Origin: Clostridiales bacterium
GTDB taxonomy: Bacteria > Bacillota > Clostridia > Saccharofermentanales > Saccharofermentanaceae
Length of the DNA: 64,000 bases
Assembly (NCBI GenBank): GCA_017551865.1
Contig: JAFZKB010000034.1
Coordinates: 31,303 to 95,302 of the forward strand
Direction: 5' to 3'
A program made the position numbers and the translations under genes. Numbering within the stretch: the first letter of the stretch is position 1; each line of letters opens with the position of its first letter. Under the pieces are notes generated by a model that saw only the letters and a list, made by a program, of their open reading frames with translations, had not been told where the DNA came from and did no database searches. Shown piece after piece: positions 28,175 through 37,952 of this stretch.

Positions 28175-29278
28175 TCATCGTTTCTGGCGGAAGGAGAACA
28201 GCACGAGCATTCGCATGGTCTCGATGATCTTGGCGCGGGACTTCGCATCGACGGCTTTCGTCGCATCAATGATGTGCGCCATTTTCACCGACCAGCTCGA
28301 GTCGGGGCGGAAAAGATTGCTCGCGCCGGAGGAAAAGGCGATGTGGTAAAGCATTTCAGTAAAGCTTTCTCTGTCCTCGAAACTCTGGTCCTTGAGCCAG
28401 TTTTCGACGGCGGCGATACGGATCTGTGCGTTTTTATCCCAGCCGGGCGCGTAATCGAAATCGTCCTCTCTGATCTCCCAGGTAAAAGGACTGTGCTGCA
28501 TAAGCCACAGCGATTTATTCGTAATGAACTTCGTGCCCGGGGCACTCTGAAGGAGCATCCCGACAAACGAAGAAGACGGAACGAGATGGGAGACGCGGTC
28601 GGCGATCTTGCTGTACTCGTCTGTCTCGTGAAGGTTAAAGGAAAAGCCCGGACCGTCAAATGAAAAAACGTGCAGGATCCGCGACTTGATCGAATCGATA
28701 CAGGAAGTGGCGGCGTAGATTGAGAGATTTCCGCCCTTGGAATGGCCGCCGATGTAGAATTTTATGTCCGGTGAAAGCTCTTTTGCCAGAAAAGAAACAT
28801 ACCTTGCGGCTTCTTTCTGTGCGGCCACCGGATACTGGTACGAAAGCTGAAAGTCTTCCTTCCAGCCGATAAGCGTGCCGTCTGTCCCGCGGAAGGCGAT
28901 ATAGCAGAGGTCTCCGGGGAGATGGAAACACATGGCGGCGAACTGGATCTGTTCTTTTTCATTGGTCCGTGCACAGAGATGGGAAACGGAGATGTCCTTA
29001 AAACGCGGGTTTTCGCGAAGAAGGTCGATCATCTTCAGATTGTTCGGCGTATCCGCCGCATACTGCCCGAAAAGAGGCATCTCATCTGTGCTCGGCATCT
29101 CATGGAAAAACATGGAGTCCGAAATGCCGTAGGGCCACTCGGGTGTCCAGGTGTTGCGGAGGAGATATTCCCACTGGAAATACGTCGCCTCGGCGAATAC
29201 CAGAGCATCGATGGGGTTGAAGGGAAACACTTCAAATGAGCGCTTCTCGTCCGTGACATAGTTTAAAATCGTACTCAA
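28175..29278 (-). CDS. DUF2974 (Mbeg1-like) alpha/beta hydrolase
   Basis: 367 residues. The nucleophile motif GHSKGGNLSIYAA and the phrase CYIAFRGTDGTLIGWKEDF, with its oxyanion-hole Gly/Thr, are typical of the DUF2974/Mbeg1-like lipase-fold family of Firmicutes. The start is a TTG at 29278: GGAGG is 6 nt upstream and the family N-terminus (NYV, then FNPIDALVFAEATYF) follows directly; no ATG is suitably placed. No signal peptide. Substrate unknown. It is divergent from the next EAL gene, with 153 bp between them for both promoters. Confidence 0.82.
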   Translation of the reverse strand: MSTILNYVTDEKRSFEVFPFNPIDALVFAEATYFQWEYLLRNTWTPEWPYGISDSMFFHEMPSTDEMPLFGQYAADTPNNLKMIDLLRENPRFKDISVSHLCARTNEKEQIQFAAMCFHLPGDLCYIAFRGTDGTLIGWKEDFQLSYQYPVAAQKEAARYVSFLAKELSPDIKFYIGGHSKGGNLSIYAATSCIDSIKSRILHVFSFDGPGFSFNLHETDEYSKIADRVSHLVPSSSFVGMLLQSAPGTKFITNKSLWLMQHSPFTWEIREDDFDYAPGWDKNAQIRIAAVENWLKDQSFEDRESFTEMLYHIAFSSGASNLFRPDSSWSVKMAHIIDATKAVDAKSRAKIIETMRMLVLFSFRQKR

Positions 29279-29431
29279 ACTCTACCTCCGAAAGGCAGGA
29301 AAACTGCCTTCCTTATTCTACCACGATTCGGTCCTTTTCGCGCGGAAGGGAAGAAGAAGGTAATAGAAATCTGACGGATCATCGGGTACAATAAAGGAGA
29401 ATGGAAGGCATTTTCGAAAGGATCTCGGAAA

Positions 29432-31498
29432 ATGGATCAGGCTCTGACGTTATCTTATATATACCCGATCTGTGCGATGGTCTTCCTCCTGATCCTGATG
29501 CTGCATTTTTTCAGCAAGCGGCAGCTTCCGGTCATGAGGAACAGGTTTTTCACGGCGGCGATCCTGATCGCCTGCACGAGCGCGATCTTCGAATTCTTCT
29601 CGGCCATGGTGCTCCGCTATTCCGCGGACGTGCCGCAGGTCCTCTCCTATATCGTTCTGATCTTATTCTATCTTCTGCGTCTTTCGTTCCCGGCCATGAT
29701 GGTCTTTTATGTTCTGTCGGTTTCGAAGAACCTGAAGATCAGAAATCTCTGGGGAATCTTCCTGCTGATGATTCCTACAGCAGTCGGCACCTGCATCATC
29801 CTCTTTACTCCGATCACGAATCATTTCTTTGCTTTTCAGGATGGTGCCTTCCGCTGCGGTATCTTCTTTCCTGTTCTGCATGTTGTGACGACACTCTACG
29901 CGGTTTCCTGTGTTATTTATGCCGCGGTTCGAAAAGAACTATTCACCAATTCGACGTTCTGGACGGTCGCGGGGTTCTCGCTCCTCGGCGTGGTAAGTGT
30001 GGTCTTAGAGATCGCCTGGCCCGGAAACAACGTGGCCGGTGTGGCGATCGCCGCATCGATGCTGATCGTTTATCTGTCGCTTCCTAAGCCGGAGTCCATG
30101 ATCGATCACCTGACAGGACTTCTGAACCTAGATGCCATGATGGCCTATACAGACGAGCTGATCGAGCGCGAAAAGCGCTTCTATGTCCTTGTAATGAAGG
30201 TGGAAAACGTAAGAAGGATCAACTCCATCTTCGGCTATACCATCGGCAGTTTAACGCTTCGAAACGTTGCGGATTATCTTTCGACGTTCTCGCCGGACCT
30301 TCGCGAAAGATCGCGCCTTCGAAGGCACAGTGCCGACTATGAAGGAAAAGGAAATATACCTGCAGCGGATGCACGTCTGATGGAGAAGACCCTCCCTCCG
30401 GCCTGGGCATTCCGTATGATGAGTAACCAGTTCGCCGTCGTAAGCACCAGTGAATCGACGCACGAACAGATATTGTCGTTCCTGCACGAACGTTTTGATG
30501 AGCCATGGCACATCCGCGGCCTGGAGCTCAACCTCATGCTGACGGTCGCAGAAATGAAGGAGACCGGATCTTTTGCATCGGGATCAGACCTTTATAAAGT
30601 CGTGGAGATCGTACTTCCGGCGGTGCCGAAGGGCGATACAGTAACGGTCAGCGAGAGGGAACTGTCCCGGATCGAGCGGGATGTCGGGCTCGAAAAAGCG
30701 CTGGAAAAAGCGATCGCCGGGGAAGAACTGCAGGTGCGTTTCCAGCCGGTATTTAATGTGAATACCGGGAAATATACGAAGGCTGAGGCGCTCGTGCGTT
30801 TCTCCCACGAAGAGTACGGCGATGTGCCGCCGACGGAGTTTATCCCGATCGGAGAGAAAAGAGGCCTCGTAGCGCAGATCGATGAGTTTGTGCTGAAAAA
30901 GGCGTGCGAATTCTTAAAGAAGGCGAAGGAAGAAGGGACTGAGATCGAGCAGGTGAGCGTAAATCTGTCCATGACAGTCATGGCCAGTTCCGCCTTCCCG
31001 AGAAAGGCCTGTGCCATCGTGGATGAATTCGGGATCGAACACCGGAAAATCGTTTTCGAGATCCCGGAGGCGGCGCTTCTGACGTCGATCCTTCTGATCC
31101 TCGAGAACCTGACACAGCTGGCGTCGCTGGGATTCTCCTTCGCTCTGGATAATGTGGGGCTCGGCCCGGGTGATCTGGGAAGACTGGCCGTGCTTCCGTT
31201 CTCTATCGTAAAGCTCGACAGATCGGTCCTTGAGGAAGCAGAGTCCTCCCCGAGAAGCAGGATACTGTTTGAAAATACGATCGATGTTCTTCGTAAGATG
31301 GAGATCCGTTCCGTCGTGGTCGGCGCAGAGACGGCGACACAGGCGGACTGGGTCGCCAAGTGCAGTCCCGATGACATCCAGGGCTTCTACTACGCCCGTC
31401 CGATGGATGCAAAAGGGTGCCTGGCGTTTATTCAAAAGAATAACGCGCAGACACCCAAAAAGCCCGGAAGGGATAATTTCATCGTCGTGACCGAGTAG
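29432..31498 (+). CDS. Membrane sensor with degenerate GGDEF and EAL domains
   Basis: 688 residues. Eight hydrophobic helices (about 8-220) resemble the 7TM N-terminal region of some histidine kinases. A GGDEF-like domain (HLTGLLNLDAM) follows, with MSNQF in place of GGDEF. The EAL domain (about 430-670) keeps EALVRF, NLSM and EIPEAA but has LDNVG where DDFG should be, and VGAETAT for VAEGVET. As in the protein at 7900, a metal-binding acid is lost, so a c-di-GMP-binding or regulatory role is more likely than hydrolysis. An overlapping ATG at 29401 with a better ribosome site opens another frame but gives no family match. The true start at 29432 has AAAGGA upstream. Confidence 0.83.
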   Translation: MDQALTLSYIYPICAMVFLLILMLHFFSKRQLPVMRNRFFTAAILIACTSAIFEFFSAMVLRYSADVPQVLSYIVLILFYLLRLSFPAMMVFYVLSVSKNLKIRNLWGIFLLMIPTAVGTCIILFTPITNHFFAFQDGAFRCGIFFPVLHVVTTLYAVSCVIYAAVRKELFTNSTFWTVAGFSLLGVVSVVLEIAWPGNNVAGVAIAASMLIVYLSLPKPESMIDHLTGLLNLDAMMAYTDELIEREKRFYVLVMKVENVRRINSIFGYTIGSLTLRNVADYLSTFSPDLRERSRLRRHSADYEGKGNIPAADARLMEKTLPPAWAFRMMSNQFAVVSTSESTHEQILSFLHERFDEPWHIRGLELNLMLTVAEMKETGSFASGSDLYKVVEIVLPAVPKGDTVTVSERELSRIERDVGLEKALEKAIAGEELQVRFQPVFNVNTGKYTKAEALVRFSHEEYGDVPPTEFIPIGEKRGLVAQIDEFVLKKACEFLKKAKEEGTEIEQVSVNLSMTVMASSAFPRKACAIVDEFGIEHRKIVFEIPEAALLTSILLILENLTQLASLGFSFALDNVGLGPGDLGRLAVLPFSIVKLDRSVLEEAESSPRSRILFENTIDVLRKMEIRSVVVGAETATQADWVAKCSPDDIQGFYYARPMDAKGCLAFIQKNNAQTPKKPGRDNFIVVTE

Positions 31499-31557
31499 GA
31501 AACCTTTCCCTAAATAAGGCGATGTGCCTTACTATTCAGCTTTTATCAGAAAGGGGC

Positions 31558-32265
31558 TTATGCCTCTTTCTTTGCTTCTTCTTTCTTTTCTTTCTTCGTT
31601 ACGGAAGACGGATCGAGGAAGCGGTAGATGATCGCTGCCAGAGCAGCACCAAAGAGCGGAGCTACGATGAAGATCCATACGTTCTCGAGAGCTTCGCCAC
31701 CCTTGAAGAGAGCAGGTCCGATGGATCTTGCCGGGTTGACGGAAGTTCCTGTGAAGCCGATACCGAGGATGTGAACCAGTGTCAGGGTAAGACCGATGAC
31801 GATGCCGGCGATGTTGCCGTTTTCGATCTTCGATGTAACACCCAGGATCGCGAGGATGAATACGAATGTCAGAACACCCTCGATGACGAAGGATTTCGCT
31901 ACGTCATTGTCGAAAAGACCATTGCAGCCGAATCCGCTGTCTGCCGGATTAAAGAATACGGAGAGCAGAAGTGCACCGCCGCAGGCGCCGACGAGCTGGG
32001 AGCACCAGTAGAGGAGCATATCCTGAAGCGACATCTTTTTGTTGACGAACATGGCCAGAGAAACAGCCGGGTTGATGTGGCATCCGGAGATATTTCCGAT
32101 GGAATATGCCATCGCCACGATGACCAGACCGAAAGCCAGAGCGGTCAGAAGATAAGCGGCAGGTCTTTCCAGACTGCACCCTGTTACGATCGCAGTTCCG
32201 CAGCCGAAGACTACCAGTACGAATGTACCAATGATCTCAGCCAAGTACTTTCTTAAAGAATCCAT
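31558..32265 (-). CDS. aqpZ: Aquaporin / glycerol facilitator family channel
   Basis: 235 residues with six membrane helices and the two half-helix NPA motifs, HINPAVS and SVNPARS. The selectivity-filter arginine follows the second NPA (NPARS). The narrow-pore signs favour a water channel of the AqpZ type over a glycerol facilitator, but this cannot be settled by eye. The C-terminus is a Lys/Glu-rich tail. GGAGG precedes the ATG. The gene stands alone and is divergent from the MBL-MATE pair. Confidence 0.92.
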   Translation of the reverse strand: MDSLRKYLAEIIGTFVLVVFGCGTAIVTGCSLERPAAYLLTALAFGLVIVAMAYSIGNISGCHINPAVSLAMFVNKKMSLQDMLLYWCSQLVGACGGALLLSVFFNPADSGFGCNGLFDNDVAKSFVIEGVLTFVFILAILGVTSKIENGNIAGIVIGLTLTLVHILGIGFTGTSVNPARSIGPALFKGGEALENVWIFIVAPLFGAALAAIIYRFLDPSSVTKKEKKEEAKKEA

Positions 32266-32382
32266 AATAAATCCTCCTTCTATGAAAATCTATTTACCTA
32301 TGGTATAAGAATAACACGTTGAAAAGAATAGTGACATGTTATAATCAAACTGTAAGAAATTCACAAAGTGAGGGAAAAGAAA

Positions 32383-33027
32383 ATGCTTGATCAGATTTCG
32401 ATCAATTCACATAGCAGTATCCGGGTAAAAGCAGATAAGATCATCTACTTCGATCCTTTTCGTATAGAAGAAACGACCTCTGATGCGGACATTATTTTCG
32501 TGACGCACGATCATTACGATCACTATTCTCCGGAGGACATAAAGAAGATCATCAAGGACGACACCATCATCGTGGCGCCGAAGGTCGCGGCAGGCCTGGC
32601 TGTATCGGATTTCGGTCTTTCTTCCGACCGGATCGTGGTCGCTAATGCCGGGGATACGCTTGAGGTATCGGGCTTCCCTGTAGAAGTCATCGCTTCATAT
32701 AACCCGAATAAGCCCTTCCATCCGAAGGCGCAGAAGTACGTCGGATATGTCGTCACGATCGGTTCTCTCCGCTACTATGTGTGCGGGGATATGGATATCA
32801 CGGAAGAGGCAAAGTCCGTCTCCTGCGACGTGCTCCTTATTCCCTGCGGCGGCAAGTACACCATGGATGCCTATGAGGCCGCAGAGCTAGTGGGGATCTT
32901 TCGTCCGAAGTATGCCATCCCGACTCACTATGGAAGCATCGTCGGCGGTGCGGACTGCGGGAAGATCTTCGAAAAAGAAGTGAAGAAGACGTCTCCTGAA
33001 ACAGAGGTCATTATTAAGATCGGATAA
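32383..33027 (+). CDS. MBL-fold metallohydrolase (UPF0173-like)
   Basis: 214 residues. The metal-binding motif THDHYDHYSPED (HxHxDH type) is followed by the conserved Asp in CGDMDIT and His in PTHYGS, as in UlaG-like/UPF0173 beta-lactamase-fold hydrolases. The start at ATG 32383 is preferred over an upstream GTG at 32368, because GAGGGA lies just before the former and SINSHSSIRV is the family N-terminus. A TATAAT at 32340 with TTGAAA upstream (15-bp spacer) is a possible promoter. The MATE gene starts 5 bp after the stop, so translation is coupled. Confidence 0.82.
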   Translation: MLDQISINSHSSIRVKADKIIYFDPFRIEETTSDADIIFVTHDHYDHYSPEDIKKIIKDDTIIVAPKVAAGLAVSDFGLSSDRIVVANAGDTLEVSGFPVEVIASYNPNKPFHPKAQKYVGYVVTIGSLRYYVCGDMDITEEAKSVSCDVLLIPCGGKYTMDAYEAAELVGIFRPKYAIPTHYGSIVGGADCGKIFEKEVKKTSPETEVIIKIG

Positions 33028-33032
33028 TTCAA

Positions 33033-34421
33033 ATGGCAGAGAATAAAAGTGTACAGGCTTTCCCGGACATAGATAACCGGAAAGCCTTCTATCGGGCACT
33101 GCTGCATCTTGTGCTCCCTATCGTCTTCCAGTATTTCATGGCATCGCTGGTTACGGCCTCCGATGCTTTCATGCTGGGCTTTCTGAATCAGACATCCCTG
33201 TCCGCGGTATCACTCGCGGGGCAGGTCGCTTTCGTATACTATCTTTTCATTAATACGTTCCTGACCGGTGCGATGGTCCTCGGCGCCCAGTACTGGGGCA
33301 AAAAAGAGACGAAGACCCTGGAGGATGTTCTTGGCGTCGCGATGCGTTACGCCATGCTCGTCGGACTTCTTTTCACGCTGGCGGCATTTATTTGTCCGCA
33401 GGTCCTGATGCGGGTATTCACAAGTGATCAGGAACTCATCGACGGCGGTGTCAAATATCTGCGCATGGTGGCGATCGGCTATGTCCTGATGGGCTTTGTG
33501 GATACGTACCTGTGTTTCATGAAGATCTGCGAGAAGACCATGCTCAGTACAGTCATCTCCACGATCGGCGTGGTTGTGAATATTATTCTGAACGGACTTC
33601 TGATCTTCGGGATCGGGCCTTTTCCGGAGATGGGTATCGAGGGCGCGGCACTGGCGACTGTTCTTTCCCGTGTGCTCGAGCTGGTGCTCATCATCGTGGC
33701 GGTCGTTCGGACTGACTGCGTCAAGTTCCGTATCCGAAAACTCGTCTCCCTGGCCAAAAAGTTCATTCATAAGGATTTCTGGAAGTACTCGCTGCCCGTC
33801 ATGATCAATCAGTTCGGCTGGGGCGGAGGTGTGACCATGTACTCAGTCATTATGGGCCACCTGGGTTCTGATGCCACGGCGGCCAACTCCATCGCGGCGA
33901 TCGTAAGAAATATCATCGCTTCGGTCTGCTGGGGTCTTGCCACCGGTGCCAGCATCATCATCGGCAAGATGCTCGGGGCAGGGGAGCTCGACAAAGCCAA
34001 GCGTGCCGGCGGCCGCTTTGTCCGTCTTTCTTTAGCCGTCGGATTCGTCTCCGGACTTGTGATCTTAGGGCTCACACCACTGGCGCTGATGATGCCGACA
34101 GGCATGACGCCGGTCGCACACGGATATCTTAAGTGGATGCTTCTAATGGGCTGCTACTACATCATCGGAAACTCGTTAAACTCTACCGTCATCGGCGGTA
34201 TCTTCCCCGCGGGCGGAGATACGAAGTTCGGCATGATCTGCGACTGCATCACCCTCTGGCTCGTGGTCGTGCCTCTTGGCGCCCTTGCGGCTTTCGTCTG
34301 GAATCTGCCGGTCGTCGCGGTCGCGGCGATCCTGACACTCGACGAGTTCGTGAAGATCCCGGCGGTGTATATCCATTATGTGAAATATAAATGGGTCAAA
34401 AACATCACCAGAGATGAATAA
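33033..34421 (+). CDS. MATE family efflux transporter
   Basis: 462 residues with twelve membrane helices in two six-helix halves. The N-terminal half starts LVLPIVFQYFMASLVTASDAFMLG and contains the family's Gln/Gly-rich segment (SAVSLAGQVAFVYYLFIN); the second half repeats the pattern (YSLPVMINQFGWGGGVTMYSVIMG). Exports cationic compounds by Na+ or H+ antiport. It has no strong ribosome site of its own and starts 5 bp after the MBL hydrolase gene. A weak hairpin at 34427-34470 may end the transcript. Confidence 0.92.
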   Translation: MAENKSVQAFPDIDNRKAFYRALLHLVLPIVFQYFMASLVTASDAFMLGFLNQTSLSAVSLAGQVAFVYYLFINTFLTGAMVLGAQYWGKKETKTLEDVLGVAMRYAMLVGLLFTLAAFICPQVLMRVFTSDQELIDGGVKYLRMVAIGYVLMGFVDTYLCFMKICEKTMLSTVISTIGVVVNIILNGLLIFGIGPFPEMGIEGAALATVLSRVLELVLIIVAVVRTDCVKFRIRKLVSLAKKFIHKDFWKYSLPVMINQFGWGGGVTMYSVIMGHLGSDATAANSIAAIVRNIIASVCWGLATGASIIIGKMLGAGELDKAKRAGGRFVRLSLAVGFVSGLVILGLTPLALMMPTGMTPVAHGYLKWMLLMGCYYIIGNSLNSTVIGGIFPAGGDTKFGMICDCITLWLVVVPLGALAAFVWNLPVVAVAAILTLDEFVKIPAVYIHYVKYKWVKNITRDE

Positions 34422-34426
34422 AAACG

Positions 34427-34472
34427 GGATCTCCTGCAGTATAAGACGCGGGGATCCGGTCTCTTTTATCTT
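34427..34472 (+). terminator. Possible terminator after the MATE gene
   Basis: GGATCTCC pairs with GGGGATCC (one G-U) across about 15 nt, followed by GGTCTCTTTTATC; the T-run is weak. Confidence 0.45.
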
Positions 34473-34584
34473 TGATAGGATCAATATCGGAACGGGTCTT
34501 TTCCTAATGAAAATCATTTGATGGTGCAAATGTACGAAAATGAGAATTATTCACAGTTTTTCGGTTTTTCGGGGTGAAATCTGA

Positions 34585-34613
34585 TTGTAATATAGACTGT
34601 TCTGTTGTAGAAT
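34585..34613 (+). promoter_or_regulatory. Promoter of the GAPDH gene
   Basis: TTGTAA (34585-34590) and TAGAAT (34608-34613) are spaced by 17 bp, giving a leader of about 65 nt before the AGGAGG site at 34671. Confidence 0.6.
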
Positions 34614-34684
34614 TTTATCGGTGCGAATATGTGCACAATCTCATTAATAATCCCCAAGAGGGGAAAATATAGGAGGATTTTAAC

Positions 34685-35686
34685 ATGGCAGTTAAAGTTG
34701 CAATCAATGGTTTTGGTCGTATCGGCCGTCTTGCTTTCCGTCAGATGTTTGGCGCAGAAGGCTACGAAGTAGTTGCTATCAACGACCTCACATCCCCGAA
34801 GATGCTCGCTCATCTTCTGAAGTATGACTCCGCTCAGGGTTCCTACGCTCTGAAGGATACCGTTTCCGCTGGTGAAGATTCCATCACAGTTAACGGTAAG
34901 ACACTGAAGATCTACAAAGAGCCGGATGCTAACAATTGTCCTTGGGGCGAGCTCGGTGTTGACGTAGTTCTCGAGTGCTCCGGTTTCTACACATCTAAGG
35001 AAAAGGCACAGGCTCACATCAACGCTGGTGCTAAGAAGGTTGTTATCTCCGCTCCGGCTGGTAACGATCTCCCGACAATCGTTTTCAACGTTAACCACAC
35101 AACTCTTACACCTGATGACAAGATCATCTCTGCAGCTTCCTGCACAACTAACTGCCTGGCTCCGATGGCAAAGGCTCTCAACGATCTCGCTGGCATTAAG
35201 TCCGGTATCATGAGCACCATCCACGCTTACACAGGCGACCAGATGCCTCTCGATGGCCCGCAGCGTAAGGGTGACCTCAGAAGATCCCGCGCTTGCGCTC
35301 TCAACATCGTTCCGAACTCCACAGGTGCTGCTAAGGCTATCGGCCTGGTTATCCCGGAGCTCAACGGTAAGCTCATCGGTTCCGCTCAGCGTGTTCCGAC
35401 ACCGACAGGTTCTACAACAATTCTCGTAGCTACAGTTGAGAAGTCCGTTACTAAGGAAGAGATCAACGCTGCTATGAAGGCTGCTTCCAACGAGTCCTTC
35501 GGTTACAACGAGGACGAGATCGTTTCTTCTGATATCGTTGGTTCTACATTCGGTTCTATCTTCGATGCTACACAGACAATGGTTGGCGCTGACAACCTCG
35601 TTCAGGTAGTATCCTGGTACGACAACGAGAACTCCTACGCATCTCAGATGGTTCGTACAATCAAGTACTTCGCAGAACTCGGCTAA
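34685..35686 (+). CDS. gap: Glyceraldehyde-3-phosphate dehydrogenase
   Basis: Glycolytic enzyme that converts glyceraldehyde 3-phosphate, NAD+ and phosphate to 1,3-bisphosphoglycerate. 333 residues, full length. NAD-binding start [15 protein letters not shown], catalytic Cys in [13 protein letters not shown], and the phosphate-site and C-terminal [16 protein letters not shown] are all intact. The codon set is narrow (many GCT, GTT, TCC), as expected of a very highly expressed gene and different from the neighbours. The gene is monocistronic, with its own promoter and terminator. Confidence 0.97.
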   Translation: MAVKVAINGFGRIGRLAFRQMFGAEGYEVVAINDLTSPKMLAHLLKYDSAQGSYALKDTVSAGEDSITVNGKTLKIYKEPDANNCPWGELGVDVVLECSGFYTSKEKAQAHINAGAKKVVISAPAGNDLPTIVFNVNHTTLTPDDKIISAASCTTNCLAPMAKALNDLAGIKSGIMSTIHAYTGDQMPLDGPQRKGDLRRSRACALNIVPNSTGAAKAIGLVIPELNGKLIGSAQRVPTPTGSTTILVATVEKSVTKEEINAAMKAASNESFGYNEDEIVSSDIVGSTFGSIFDATQTMVGADNLVQVVSWYDNENSYASQMVRTIKYFAELG

Positions 35687-35728
35687 TCACCGAAACTCGA
35701 ATAGAGTTCTTAAGTGAAAACAAAAAAA

Positions 35729-35759
35729 GGGACTGTTCCTTCGGGAACAGTCCTTTTTC
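35729..35759 (+). terminator. Terminator of gap
   Basis: GGGACTGTTCC-TTCG-GGAACAGTCC, a stem with a stable UUCG tetraloop, followed by TTTTTCT. Confidence 0.95.
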
Positions 35760-35810
35760 TATGTGAAAAGATTCAGATCGAAAATGATCTTGTTAAGTAA
35801 ATGAGAGCCG

Positions 35811-36122
35811 TCAGACGTTATGCGATACCGGGTCGCTATCCGGGTTTTTGACGGATCTTTCCATGATCGCGCGGTGCGCCGGCTGGTTGATGAGATCGCG
35901 CATGCCGTACTCGAGATGCTGCTTCAGAACGGCCGGGTCTCTCTGGATGCGATCTGCTTTATACGTGATCTGGATCTCAGAGGCCTTGGCATAGTCGTTG
36001 AGGCGCGTGTCGCCGAAATTATTGGAACGGTTCAGTACGATGCTGAAAATGAAGAATCCGATCGAGAAACCGATGCCTCCTCCGATAATCAGACTGATAA
36101 CTACGACTAAAAATATATCCAT
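35811..36122 (-). CDS. Small membrane protein paired with a zinc-ribbon protein
   Basis: 103 residues: one long glycine-rich membrane helix at 4-30, then about 70 soluble, charged residues. The start at 36122 has an AGGGGTG ribosome site that overlaps the end of the upstream gene; the stop of that gene is only 5 bp away. The longer open frame to 36500 in this phase lies inside the upstream gene and is not coding. No family is recognised. Tight coupling suggests that the two proteins work together at the membrane. Confidence 0.75.
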   Translation of the reverse strand: MDIFLVVVISLIIGGGIGFSIGFFIFSIVLNRSNNFGDTRLNDYAKASEIQITYKADRIQRDPAVLKQHLEYGMRDLINQPAHRAIMERSVKNPDSDPVSHNV

Positions 36123-36127
36123 CAATA

Positions 36128-37330
36128 TCACCCCTGTCTCTTCTTTGCGAAGTTGAAAATGTCGACGTCCTGCGTGAGCTTTGTCTGCTCCGTGACTTTC
36201 CTGTACTTGATCCAGCCGATCAGTAAGAAGATCGACGAGAAGAGGAGCCACGGCATCAGGGTCGGAAGCAGGGCAGGAATCGTCATGGCGGCGCCTACGG
36301 CACCGTTGGTGCCCATGCGCATGGCCGCGGCGATAATGCCGCAGATCAGGGCGGCGAAGCAGCCGACGGCTCCGGTAACGAGACCGACCAGTGTCCAGAA
36401 GAGTTTCTTGTTCCACGGAAGTCCGCAGACGATCTTTCCGTTCTCGCCGTTCACGAGGATCGTGTGCGGCTTTCCTTCGTACTGCACGGTTACAAACCAC
36501 GCAGGGAGGAGCGCATACTTCAGATCCTTATCAATAAGGGTCGCTGACTGGCTGTCGGTGATCTTTCTGCTGGCCCCTGCCGGGATCTTAAATCTCATAT
36601 TCCATTTAAAGATGGTCTCAGCTCTGGTATCTACGATCCTTCGCAGATCGCCGAATGTCAGGTCGGACATGTTCGAGTAAAAGCCCAGCATGTATTCTTC
36701 GTCGAAGTGCTTGAGCTTGCGAAGATCATAAGGCTCAAGACGCTGGGAGCTCGCATCGTTTAACTGCAGGGACGCTTCGATCGGAAGATTGTTCATCTTC
36801 ATGTGACCCGCGCGTGCGTAGTAGTACATGTTCGATGAGTTGTTGTTGCTCGGTGCAGCCAGAAGAATATCCGATTCTGCGTGATAGACATCTACGAGCC
36901 AGTAGGGAATGTAGATGCCGCGGACGGTATCCGGTTTGAGGTTCTTAAACTCCTTCGGGATAAAAAGACCGCCCTTGAAGCGGGCGCGGATGATCTCCGT
37001 CGCCTGCTCTTTTGAGATCTGGAAAGGAAGGATGAAGTCCGGACGGCGTTCTTTACTGATACGGCTGAAGATGACGCTCGGGCTTCCGCAGTAGATGCAT
37101 GTTGCCGAAGCCTCACTTCCGTTAACGACGATCTCACCGCCGCAGGAACTGCAGGCGTAAACGTGACACTCGAGGAATTCCTTTACCGCACCGGTATTCT
37201 CTTCCAGTTCTTTTCCATATGCTTCAACGCTTTCTGCGGCAAAAGCACTTCCGCAGGCGTCGCAGATGACCCGACGGGAAACCGGATCGTAGTAGAGCGG
37301 GTTACCGCAGTTTCTACAAAGTGTAGCCAT
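36128..37330 (-). CDS. TFIIB-type zinc-ribbon membrane protein (YdjG-like)
   Basis: 400 residues. It begins with a zinc ribbon (CRNC...CDAC, residues 5-25) and has a second CxxC pair set (CSSC...CIYC, about 56-80). A soluble region follows (IPYWLVDVYHAESDILLAA, LLPAWFVTVQYEGKPHTILVNGENGKIVCG). Two C-terminal membrane helices lie at about 312-340 and 350-375. This is the arrangement of TFIIB-type zinc-ribbon/YdjG-like proteins, which in Bacillus neighbour PspA and an SPFH protein. It shares the family look with products at 2775 and 48500. AAGGA lies upstream. The exact role is unknown; membrane maintenance is a guess from the family. Confidence 0.82.
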   Translation of the reverse strand: MATLCRNCGNPLYYDPVSRRVICDACGSAFAAESVEAYGKELEENTGAVKEFLECHVYACSSCGGEIVVNGSEASATCIYCGSPSVIFSRISKERRPDFILPFQISKEQATEIIRARFKGGLFIPKEFKNLKPDTVRGIYIPYWLVDVYHAESDILLAAPSNNNSSNMYYYARAGHMKMNNLPIEASLQLNDASSQRLEPYDLRKLKHFDEEYMLGFYSNMSDLTFGDLRRIVDTRAETIFKWNMRFKIPAGASRKITDSQSATLIDKDLKYALLPAWFVTVQYEGKPHTILVNGENGKIVCGLPWNKKLFWTLVGLVTGAVGCFAALICGIIAAAMRMGTNGAVGAAMTIPALLPTLMPWLLFSSIFLLIGWIKYRKVTEQTKLTQDVDIFNFAKKRQG

Positions 37331-37550
37331 TTCTCATACCGTCCTTATTCTTTCTGTCATCTTCCATTATACGATAAAGAATTTTGATGTCATGGAGAAG
37401 ATCTCCGAAATACCGTTTTTAATTCGCTATCTTACAGACCCTTTCACCATCCTTACAAAAGTGTAAGTACCGCGTAAGCGCCATCGATGGGACGGGGAAC
37501 GGATCTTTTCTAGAATGGAAACATAAAGAAACGAAGCGAGGAAAAACGAC

Positions 37551-37952
37551 ATGAAAACTCTTCTTAAGATTGCAATTATGGTTATGGTAGCACTGCTTAT
37601 CGCAAAGCCGGTAAAGGGCATGAAACTTGCAAACTTCATCAGCCACGGCCTCATCAAGACCATGAACATCGGCATCACAGAGATCGCACTCGATAAGGAC
37701 GAGTGCAGAGCTGCAGCAGCTGAGATCGTGGAGAACAATCAGATCGAAGGCATGTCGGAAGAAGCTGTGGCAAAGGAGATCTACGCACACATTTTCCTGC
37801 ATGATGTGATCTCCGGAATGCCTTCCGCGGTAAGAAACAATCCGCTCGTTTCCCGCGTATATAACAGCACCTGCAATGGCATCGACCTCGAGGACTTCGG
37901 CGATACTTTCGTTCGTCAGATCGCTTACACAGTTATCTGGTTCCTGGCGTAA
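37551..37952 (+). CDS. Small protein with N-terminal helix, unknown function
   Basis: 133 residues. The N-terminal hydrophobic segment (about 4-20) is a membrane anchor or signal. The remainder is a helical soluble domain with two Cys (DECRAA and STCNG). No family is recognised. GCGAGGAAAAAC precedes the ATG. It is alone between the minus-strand zinc-ribbon operon and a minus-strand AraC gene. An inverted GAAAAGATCCG motif (37500-37510) lies 40 bp upstream. Confidence 0.65.
   Translation: MKTLLKIAIMVMVALLIAKPVKGMKLANFISHGLIKTMNIGITEIALDKDECRAAAAEIVENNQIEGMSEEAVAKEIYAHIFLHDVISGMPSAVRNNPLVSRVYNSTCNGIDLEDFGDTFVRQIAYTVIWFLA

Noticed and set aside
26524..28269. 581-residue minus-strand ORF opposite flotillin
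   Set aside because: SPFH and coiled-coil coding on the plus strand is certain; the minus product is Ser/Cys/Leu-rich without a domain.
29401..30087. 228-residue ORF with a good ribosome site (AAAGGAG) overlapping the EAL gene start
   Set aside because: Its product has no family features and the frame at 29432 encodes a convincing membrane sensor; kept only as a remark on the start.
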